Shown here piece after piece: positions 6,397 through 10,716 of a DNA stretch of 10,716 bases. The notes under the pieces were generated by a model. It saw nothing but the letters and a program-made list of their open reading frames with translations, searched no databases and was not told the origin of the DNA. Each line of letters begins with the position of its first letter. The stretch's first letter is position 1. The translations under genes and the position numbers were made by a program. Origin of the DNA: an uncultured Amaricoccus sp. (GTDB lineage Bacteria > Pseudomonadota > Alphaproteobacteria > Rhodobacterales > Rhodobacteraceae); NCBI RefSeq assembly GCF_937858865.1, contig NZ_CALLYO010000096.1, forward strand, positions 1 through 10,716, read 5' to 3'.

Positions 6397-7710
6397 ATGC
6401 CAGCTCTCCTCACCACCCGCCGCCGCCTGCTCGCCGGTGCCGCCGCCCTCGCCGCCACGCCGGCCTTCGCCGCCACCGGCCAGCACAACGTCACCGACGC
6501 CCCGGTCGCCGACACCACCAGCGCGGCCGATCTCGTCTCCCCCTACGGCCGCCACCAGGCCGGCATCACCACGCCCAGGCCGGCGAACGGGATGGTCGCC
6601 GCCTTCCACGTGCTCGCCTCCGACCCCTCGGCGCTCGAGCGGCTGTTCCGCCGGCTGACCGAGCGCATCGTCCTCCTCACCCACGGCGGGCCGCTCCCCG
6701 AGACCGACCCGAAGCTGCCGCCCCCCGACAGCGGCATCCTCGGCCCGGTGGTGCAGCCCGACGCGCTGACCGTCACCGTCGGGCTCGGCGCCTCGCTCTT
6801 CGAGGACAGGACCTGGCTTGCGCCCCACAGGCCGCGGGTGCTCTCGCGGATGACCCGCTTCCACAACGACGCGCTCGACGCCGACATCTGCCACGGCGAC
6901 CTCGTCATCCAGTTCTGCGCCAACACCCAGGACACCGCGGTGCACGCGCTTCGGGACATCGTGAAGAACATCCCCGACCAGCTGGTGCTGAAATGGGCGC
7001 AGGCCGGCAACGTGCCGGTGATCCCCGCCCGGCCCGACGCCGCGCCCGAGAGCGCGCGCAACCTGCTCGGCTTCCGCGACGGCTCGGCCAATCCCGACAG
7101 CGAGGACGCCGCGCTGATGGAGCGCGTGGTCTGGATCGGCCCCGGCAACGCGGAGCCCGACTGGGCGGCCGACGGGACCTACATGGCGGTCAGGATCATC
7201 CGCAACCTGGTCGAGCGCTGGGACCGCACCCCCCTCGGCGAGCAGGAGCGGATCTTCGGCCGCACCAAGATGAGCGGCGCGCCGCTCGACCGGGCGGAGG
7301 GCACCGAGGCGATGGTGCCCGACTATGCCGCCGACCCGGAGGGCGAGGCGGTCCCGCTCGACTCCCACATCCGCCTCGCCAACCCGCGCACGCCGGGGAG
7401 CGAGGAGAGCCTGATGCTGCGCCGGCCGTTCAACTACGTGAACGGCGTGCTGAAGAACGGCCAGCTCGACCAGGGCCTGCTCTTCATCGCCTTCCAGTCC
7501 GACCTCGAGAAGGCCTTCGTCGCCGTGCAGCGGCGCCTCGATCGCGAGCCGCTCGAGGAATACATCAAGCCGGTGGGCGGGGGATATTTCTTCGTCCTCC
7601 CCGGCTTCGCGGCCGGCGAGGACTTCCTCGGCAGCTCGCTGATCGCAGCCCTTTCCCCGACGAGCCAGACTTCCAGCCAGTCGATCCCTGGCCGCCCGGT
7701 CACCGACTGA
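6397..7710 (+). CDS. efeB: EfeB: Tat-exported DyP-type haem peroxidase
   Basis: The protein has 437 aa, standard for EfeB/YcdB. The N-terminus TTRRRLLAGAAALAATPAFA is a Tat signal (cleavage near 26), so the protein folds with haem in the cytoplasm and is exported to the periplasm. The DyP distal motif GFRDGSANP (225-233) holds Asp228. The proximal haem ligand is His324 in LDSHIRLANPRT, and an arginine follows in LRRPFNYVNG (341-350). All key residues are present. DyP enzymes use peroxide; EfeB is proposed to oxidise ferrous iron or extract iron from haem for EfeU. The ATG lies 2 nt after the efeO stop, indicating translational coupling. Confidence 0.96.
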   Translation: MPALLTTRRRLLAGAAALAATPAFAATGQHNVTDAPVADTTSAADLVSPYGRHQAGITTPRPANGMVAAFHVLASDPSALERLFRRLTERIVLLTHGGPLPETDPKLPPPDSGILGPVVQPDALTVTVGLGASLFEDRTWLAPHRPRVLSRMTRFHNDALDADICHGDLVIQFCANTQDTAVHALRDIVKNIPDQLVLKWAQAGNVPVIPARPDAAPESARNLLGFRDGSANPDSEDAALMERVVWIGPGNAEPDWAADGTYMAVRIIRNLVERWDRTPLGEQERIFGRTKMSGAPLDRAEGTEAMVPDYAADPEGEAVPLDSHIRLANPRTPGSEESLMLRRPFNYVNGVLKNGQLDQGLLFIAFQSDLEKAFVAVQRRLDREPLEEYIKPVGGGYFFVLPGFAAGEDFLGSSLIAALSPTSQTSSQSIPGRPVTD

Positions 7711-7739
7711 GAGCGCCAAAGCCCACAGAGGAGTTCCGC

Positions 7740-8549
7740 ATGCGCTTTCTCACCCTCGCCGCCCTCGGCGCGCTCGCCTTCGGCGGGCAGGCCTATGCCC
7801 AGAGCGAGGCCACCCTCGATCTCGTCGGGCCGATCAGCGAGTACAAGCTCTTCGTCGCCGAGCAGGTCGACCAGCTGGTCGCCGACACCACCGCCTTCGT
7901 CGAGGCGGTCAAGGCCGGCGACGTCGAGCGGGCCAAGGCGCTCTTCGCCCCGACCCGGATCAACTACGAGGAGATCGAGCCGATCGCCGAGCTCTTCTCC
8001 GACCTCGACGTGGCGATCGACAGCCGCGCCGACGACTACGAGAAGGCCGAGCAGGACCCGGAGTTCCCCGGCTTCCACCGCATCGAATACGGCCTCTGGG
8101 AGAAGAACTCGACCGAGGGCCTCGACCCCGTCGCCGACAAGCTCCTCGCCGACGTGACGGACCTGCAGGGCCGCATCGAGGGCCTGACCTTCCCGCCCGA
8201 GGTCGTGGTCGGCGGCGCCGCCGTGCTGATGGAGGAGGTCGCCGCCACCAAGATCTCCGGCGAGGAGGACCGCTACAGCCACACCGACCTCTGGGACTTC
8301 CGCGGCAACTTCGACGGCTCGCGCAAGATCGTCGAGCTGGTGCGGCCGCTGGTGGACGACGAGGCGTTCCTCGCCACGGTCGACAAGAACTTCGCGACCG
8401 TCGACGAGATCCTGGAGAAGTACCGGGACGGCGCCGGCTACGTCACCTATGACAATCTGACCGAGGAGGACCGCGTGGTCCTGGCCGGCGCCGTCAACAC
8501 GCTGGCCGAGGACCTTTCGACGCTCCGCGGCAAGCTCGGCCTCGACTGA
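7740..8549 (+). CDS. Stand-alone M75 / EfeM-like iron-binding periplasmic protein
   Basis: The product has 269 aa with a Sec signal peptide (1-20, cleavage after AYA), then a single M75 domain and no cupredoxin. Conserved features are EPIAELFSDLD (80-90), the HXXE motif H113-R-I-E116 in GFHRIEYGLW, VGGAAVLMEEVAATKISGEE (157-176), DRYSHTDLWDF (177-187) and the C-terminal LRGKLGLD. It is closer to the C-terminal half of E. coli EfeO, as I recall it, than the efeO of this operon is. AGAGGAG (about 7727-7733) precedes the ATG. It lies 29 nt after efeB and is the last operon gene. Such short proteins are called EfeM or EfeO-like and are thought to bind iron for EfeU. It could replace or complement the M75 half of the first protein. 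Confidence 0.93.
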   Translation: MRFLTLAALGALAFGGQAYAQSEATLDLVGPISEYKLFVAEQVDQLVADTTAFVEAVKAGDVERAKALFAPTRINYEEIEPIAELFSDLDVAIDSRADDYEKAEQDPEFPGFHRIEYGLWEKNSTEGLDPVADKLLADVTDLQGRIEGLTFPPEVVVGGAAVLMEEVAATKISGEEDRYSHTDLWDFRGNFDGSRKIVELVRPLVDDEAFLATVDKNFATVDEILEKYRDGAGYVTYDNLTEEDRVVLAGAVNTLAEDLSTLRGKLGLD

Positions 8550-8564
8550 CCCGCCTCCCGGGCC

Positions 8565-8583
8565 TGCGCCGCAGCCCGGCGCA
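8565..8583 (+). terminator. First of two hairpins after the efe operon
   Basis: TGCGCCG (8565-8571) and CGGCGCA (8577-8583) pair perfectly around a 5-nt loop, 16 nt after the last efe stop codon. No T tract follows. It probably acts with the stronger hairpin directly downstream. Confidence 0.4.
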
Positions 8584-8593
8584 CGCCCGATGC

Positions 8594-8622
8594 GGCCCCG
8601 GACCGTCTACCCGTCCGGGGCC
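8594..8622 (+). terminator. Strong hairpin, likely efe operon terminator
   Basis: GGCCCCGGAC (8594-8603) and GTCCGGGGCC (8613-8622) form a perfect 10-bp stem with a 9-nt loop. The T tract of a textbook intrinsic terminator is missing, as often in very GC-rich genomes. Lying after the operon and opposite a convergent gene, it could act from both sides. Confidence 0.55.
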
Positions 8623-8697
8623 GAGACCGCCGCCCGATACAGTTGCCGGGTGATCCGTTTGCCTATGGCTCTTGGCGCGAGCGTCACCGTTGCCCCC

Positions 8698-8718
8698 GGC
8701 CGTGCGCCCCGCACGGCC
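8698..8718. terminator. Tight hairpin in the convergent spacer
   Basis: GGCCGTGCG (8698-8706) and CGCACGGCC (8710-8718) pair over 9 bp with a 3-nt loop. On the + strand it is followed by a moderately T-rich stretch (about 8727-8745), unusual for this window. It could be a back-up terminator for the efe operon or part of an unrecognised structured RNA. Confidence 0.4.
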
Positions 8719-8745
8719 TGCGCCTGCCTTGTCTTATGGCTTTTC

Positions 8746-8774
8746 CGCGGCCCTGCGGTGAGAGTGGGGCCGCG
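8746..8774. terminator. Hairpin just beyond the VWA gene stop
   Basis: CGCGGCCC (8746-8753) and GGGCCGCG (8767-8774) form an 8-bp stem with a 13-nt loop. It begins 19 nt past the stop of the - strand DUF1194 gene and is the natural candidate for ending that transcript. On that strand it is followed by A-rich rather than T-rich sequence, so an intrinsic mechanism is doubtful. Confidence 0.35.
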
Positions 8775-8792
8775 CAAGAGAGGCCGAAGCGA

Positions 8793-9518
8793 TCAACCGG
8801 ATGTCGCCTGGACCCCCGGCATCTGCCCGGAGATCTCCAGGATCAGCTTCCGCCGCACCGCGGCTGCGAAGGCGTCGCGCCCGTTCGCGGTGACGACGAA
8901 GGCGCCCGGGCCGCCGATCAGCTGCTCGGTGAAGTCCGCCTCGAGGTTCCCGACGCCCGGACGGCCCGAGCAGTCGTCGCAGAGGATGGCGAGCCCGTTC
9001 ACCACCACTCCCTGCCCGATCGCAATGTCGCGCGCCTGGGCGATGGTCGGCGGCCGCGGGTTCCAGATGCTGTCGCCCGAGAGGTCGATCACCTTGCGCC
9101 AGCCCTCGAAGCCGTTGCCCTCGATCAGCGCCAGCCCGCGCAGGATCGCCGCGCCGATCGCGTTGGTGCCGGTCGCCCGTCGCGGCGCCGCCATCAGCCG
9201 GGCGCCGAACTGCCGCGCGCTCGCCTCGTCCTCGACCAGCATCCAGTCGACCACCACGTCCTGCGACCGCGCGCCGGCCCATTCCACGAAGGCGACCGCG
9301 ATCCGCCCCCGCGCGCCGCCGTTCTCGATCGCCCAGAGCACCTCGGGGTCGACCATCGCCTCGGCATAGCCCTGCCGCTGCAGCATGGTCTCGACCGGGT
9401 CGATCGAGCCGCTCGCATCGGCGAGCAGCAGGAGCTCGAGGTCCACCGGCTCGCGCGGCGCCTGCGCCGCCGCCGGCACCCCGGCCAGGATCGCCGCCAC
9501 CATCAGCCGCTTCAGCAC
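8793..9518 (-). CDS. Secreted DUF1194 protein with von Willebrand A domain
   Basis: The product has 241 aa. The GTG at 9518 is chosen because GAGAGGAGGG sits about 7 nt upstream and the signal peptide (1-20, ending AAAQA) begins directly after it. A longer upstream frame runs into the tRNA and is rejected. The VWA fold shows a MIDAS-like metal site: DASGS at 34-38, Thr118 in ATGTNAIG, and Asp149 in IDLSGDS. A CDDC motif (180-183) may form a disulfide or bind metal. This matches the DUF1194 family, frequent in alphaproteobacteria, whose function I do not know. The location should be periplasmic. It is convergent with the efe operon and downstream of tRNA-Leu on the same strand, with a hairpin between. 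Confidence 0.9.
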   Translation of the reverse strand: MLKRLMVAAILAGVPAAAQAPREPVDLELLLLADASGSIDPVETMLQRQGYAEAMVDPEVLWAIENGGARGRIAVAFVEWAGARSQDVVVDWMLVEDEASARQFGARLMAAPRRATGTNAIGAAILRGLALIEGNGFEGWRKVIDLSGDSIWNPRPPTIAQARDIAIGQGVVVNGLAILCDDCSGRPGVGNLEADFTEQLIGGPGAFVVTANGRDAFAAAVRRKLILEISGQMPGVQATSG

Positions 9519-9578
9519 CGCGCGCCCTCCTCTCCCGCTCCCCGCGGAAGATAGCATCACGGCCCGCCCGTTCGATCC

Positions 9579-9597
9579 CCGGCGGGCCTCCCGCCGG
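9579..9597 (-). terminator. Hairpin downstream of tRNA-Leu
   Basis: CCGGCGGG (9579-9586) and CCCGCCGG (9590-9597) form a perfect 8-bp stem with a 3-nt loop, starting 12 nt past the encoded CCA of the tRNA. No T tract follows on the - strand. It probably ends or trims the tRNA transcript and separates it from the DUF1194 gene. Confidence 0.45.
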
Positions 9598-9609
9598 AGG
9601 AGGAAGGAG

Positions 9610-9922
9610 TGGTGCGGGCAGCCAGGCTCGAACTGGCACTCCCGAAGGAAGCGGATTTTCGTACCACTTCGGCTTCCGCCGCCGCGCGTCACCCGCGCGT
9701 TCGTGGTCTGGACTATCCCTTGGCCCTGGCCATGCCGGCTTTAGGCCCCGCCCGTCTAGTCTCTACACCTTCCGCCCCGAAGGGCCGGCTTGGCTCGGGA
9801 TTGCCACCGGCGCGACCCGTGAGGTTTCCCCGAATTTGAGCGGTTCTGCCCCCGCGGGTTTCCCCGCGGGCACCCGATGTCTGACCCAAGTCCGCTGCGT
9901 CTACCGATTTCGCCATGCCCGC
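9610..9922 (-). tRNA. tRNA-Leu(UAA), interrupted by a group I intron
   Basis: The 5' exon is 9922-9888 (35 nt) and the 3' exon 9659-9610 (50 nt), making an 85-nt mature tRNA with encoded CCA (9612-9610). The acceptor stem is GCGGGCA/TGCCCGC, with discriminator A. The D stem is GCG/CGC with the leucine-like AAATCGGTAGA loop. The anticodon stem is GCGGA/TCCGC and the loop CTTAAAA gives anticodon TAA. The variable arm TCC-TTCG-GGA is that of a class II tRNA, and the T arm GCCAG-TTCGAGC-CTGGC is complete. Every arm pairs without mismatch once the 228-nt insert between U34 and A35 is removed. It reads UUA/UUG leucine codons. Open reading frames overlapping it are spurious. Routine tRNA searches without intron handling may miss it. 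Confidence 0.95.
9660..9887 (-). ncRNA. Group I self-splicing intron (IC3-like) in tRNA-Leu(UAA)
   Basis: This 228-nt ribozyme separates U34 from A35. P1 pairs exon ACUU plus intron G with CGGGU (9876-9872), placing the required U.G wobble at the 5' splice site. P2 is CCCGCGGG-GAAA-CCCGCGGG (9870-9851). The core has GGCAATCCCGAGCCAAGCC (9805-9787), nearly the sequence I recall from the Anabaena tRNA-Leu intron, and GTGTAGAGACTAGACGGG (9768-9751). P7 is GACTA (9761-9757) with TAGTC (9715-9711), a perfect 5-bp guanosine-binding helix. P9 is closed by ACCAC (9707-9703) and GTGGT (9667-9663), with two inner hairpins, one capped GGAA. The last base is G. P3 could not be assigned with confidence. 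It carries no homing endonuclease ORF, so it is probably inherited vertically or mobile only through RNA. Splicing activity is inferred. Confidence 0.93.
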
Positions 9923-9933
9923 ACACCAGGAGA

Positions 9934-9961
9934 CACCTAGCGCGGCCGTTCGCCGTCATAA
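9934..9961 (-). promoter_or_regulatory. Candidate promoter of tRNA-Leu
   Basis: On the - strand, TTATGA (9961-9956) and TAGGTG (9939-9934) are 16 nt apart, the second ending 11 nt before the tRNA 5' end, a normal place for a stable-RNA -10 box. Both match the sigma70 consensus poorly. The upstream part overlaps an AT-rich palindrome ATAAAG-G-CTTTAT (9958-9970). Confidence 0.3.
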
Positions 9962-9980
9962 AGGCTTTATCTCGCCATGC

Positions 9981-10009
9981 TTGAGGGAGAGCCGCCCCTG
10001 CACTACATT
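9981..10009 (+). promoter_or_regulatory. sigma70-like promoter of rsfS-rlmH
   Basis: TTGAGG (9981-9986) and TACATT (10004-10009) are separated by exactly 17 nt and each match four of six consensus bases. Transcription would begin near 10016, about 30 nt before the rsfS ATG at 10046. If real, it rules out the in-frame ATG at 9977. Confidence 0.5.
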
Positions 10010-10045
10010 CGAGGGGCCCGGCGCCGGGCGGATCGGCGCATCAAG

Positions 10046-10495
10046 ATGGAGGAGTCGGACCTGACTCACAGTGCCCCGGCGGCGCAGGCCGCCTCTCCCG
10101 CGGGCCCCCTGGCGGCCCTGGCGGGAGGAACCGACAGCGATGCGTTGCTGTCACTGATCCTGGCCTCGCTCGAGGACGACAAGGCCGAGGACATCGTCTC
10201 GATCCCGCTCGCCGGCAAGTCGGAGATGGCCGATCACATGGTGATCGCCAGCGGCCGCTCGTCGCGCCAGGTGGCGGCGATCGCCGACAAGCTCATGGAC
10301 CGGCTGAAGCAGCAGGCGGGGATCATCGCCCGCACCGAGGGCCGCGACCTCGGCGACTGGGTGCTGATCGACGCGGGCGACGTCATCGTCCACGTCTTCC
10401 GCCCCGAGGTGCGCGACTTCTACCAGCTCGAGAAGATGTGGATGCCGCAGGCGGCGCGACCGGGCGCCCCGCAGCGGGTGGCCGACAGCGCCTGA
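10046..10495 (+). CDS. rsfS: Ribosomal silencing factor RsfS (Iojap family)
   Basis: The product has 149 aa. RsfS binds protein uL14 on the 50S subunit and blocks subunit joining under starvation. Conserved blocks are DKAEDIVSI (45-53), GKSEMADHMVIASGRSSRQV (57-76) and WVLIDAGDVIVHVFRPEVRD (105-124), followed by FYQLEKMW. The first 30 residues are Ala/Pro-rich and not conserved. The frame is open back to an ATG at 9977, but those 23 codons include several rare A/T-ending ones (CTT, GGA, ATT, CGA, GAT) and cover the likely promoter, so 10046 is preferred; the Shine-Dalgarno is weak at both. rlmH follows after 15 nt, a common gene pair. nadD, often next to rsfS, is not upstream here; the split tRNA-Leu is. 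Confidence 0.94.
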   Translation: MEESDLTHSAPAAQAASPAGPLAALAGGTDSDALLSLILASLEDDKAEDIVSIPLAGKSEMADHMVIASGRSSRQVAAIADKLMDRLKQQAGIIARTEGRDLGDWVLIDAGDVIVHVFRPEVRDFYQLEKMWMPQAARPGAPQRVADSA

Positions 10496-10510
10496 CCCGG
10501 GCGCCGGCCG

Positions 10511-10716
10511 ATGCGGGTGACGATCGTCGCCGTCGGCCGGCTCAGGGCCGGCCCCGAGGCGGCGCTCGTCGCCGACTATCTCGCCCGCTTCGACCGCACC
10601 GGCCGCGCGCTCGGCCTCGGCCCGGCGCGGGTGGTGGAGGTCGAGGACCGCCGCGGCGGCGGCCCCGCCGCCGAGGCCGCCCTCATCGCCGCCGCCCTCC
10701 CGAAGGGCGTCCCCCT
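10511..10716 (+). CDS. rlmH: 23S rRNA pseudouridine-1915 N3-methyltransferase RlmH (3' end cut by window)
   Basis: Sixty-eight codons are visible from the ATG at 10511 to the window edge. The N-terminus MRVTIVAVGRLRAGPEAALV, then DYLARFDRTGRALGLGPARVVEVE, is characteristic of alphaproteobacterial RlmH. This SPOUT enzyme methylates pseudouridine 1915 in helix 69 of 23S rRNA on assembled 70S ribosomes. The SAM-binding knot lies in the missing C-terminal half, so its integrity cannot be judged. It lies 15 nt after the rsfS stop with no strong Shine-Dalgarno of its own, suggesting cotranscription and coupling. Confidence 0.92.
   Translation, partial: MRVTIVAVGRLRAGPEAALVADYLARFDRTGRALGLGPARVVEVEDRRGGGPAAEAALIAAALPKGVP

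Noticed and set aside
6367..7719. 450-codon - strand open frame across efeB
   Set aside because: It is the antisense shadow of efeB, caused by high GC; composition is Arg/Gly/Ala/Glu-rich with no recognisable motif. The same applies to long - strand frames over 2665-4242 and 4294-5526.
6993..7739. Long upstream extension of the second M75 gene
   Set aside because: The frame is open but out of phase with efeB, Arg-rich and without motifs. AGAGGAG and a signal peptide fix the start at 7740.
9385..9839. + strand open frames crossing the tRNA 3' exon and intron
   Set aside because: They lie antisense to the tRNA, the intron and the start of the DUF1194 gene; the pieces of protein are the reverse complement of structured RNA.
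9610..9922. tRNA-Leu as an integration site for a genomic island
   Set aside because: No integrase, no direct repeat of the tRNA 3' end and no change in composition are seen on either side.
9713..9959. Two - strand open frames (for example one beginning MAKSVDAADLG) over the tRNA region
   Set aside because: They translate the tRNA-Leu 5' exon and the intron. The MAKSVDAADL start is simply the tRNA sequence read as protein; no ribosome binding site or conserved protein is present.
10132..10156. Strong GGGAGGA followed by an ATG inside rsfS
   Set aside because: The ATG is out of frame and stops after five codons; the Shine-Dalgarno-like sequence arises from Gly-Gly codons.

Overview
The window looks like a chromosomal segment of a very GC-rich alphaproteobacterium, possibly Rhodobacterales or a neighbouring order. 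Coding codons end almost always in G or C. The gene content (ubiG of Q biosynthesis, a DUF1194 VWA protein, rsfS-rlmH, a perfect CtrA box) fits that group. No transposase, integrase or CRISPR array is visible. Taxonomy is inferred from protein character only.

Layout from left to right. Bases 1-636 (-) hold an RraA-family protein cut by the window edge. A 181-nt gap with a palindrome and a doubtful 41-codon ORF follows. Bases 818-1792 (-) hold proline iminopeptidase, divergent across 50 bp from ubiG (1843-2613, +). Then comes a secreted lytic transglycosylase (2680-3612, +), preceded by a CtrA-type site. A cytochrome b561 (3711-4187, -) is divergent from a four-gene + strand iron-uptake operon (4387-8549): efeU (FTR1 permease), efeO (cupredoxin + M75), efeB (Tat-exported DyP peroxidase) and a second, stand-alone M75 protein. 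A hairpin-rich spacer (8550-8792) follows. Next are a DUF1194 von Willebrand A protein (8793-9518, -), then an interrupted tRNA-Leu(UAA) gene (9610-9922, -), then rsfS (10046-10495, +) and the start of rlmH (10511 to the window end, +).

The most notable item is the tRNA. Bases 9610-9922 read as protein-free DNA, and the open frames there are spurious. On the - strand they form a complete class II tRNA-Leu with encoded CCA, split between U34 and A35 of a UAA anticodon by a 228-nt group I intron. The intron has P1, a GAAA-capped P2, the conserved core, a perfect P7, a P9 and a terminal G. Position and core closely resemble the cyanobacterial/plastid tRNA-Leu(UAA) introns. The classic proteobacterial group I introns I know of sit in tRNA-Arg(CCU) and tRNA-Ile(CAU).

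How the genes work together. EfeU, EfeO and EfeB form the known elemental/ferrous iron importer: periplasmic EfeO and the haem peroxidase EfeB handle iron and haem for the inner-membrane permease. Here M75 is present twice, once fused to a cupredoxin domain in a divergent copy and once as a stand-alone protein closer to the E. coli EfeO C-terminus. The transglycosylase may be under cell-cycle control through CtrA, since its upstream TTAA-N7-TTAA also contains a GANTC methylation site. rsfS and rlmH are ribosome-related genes that appear to start from their own sigma70-like promoter beside the tRNA.
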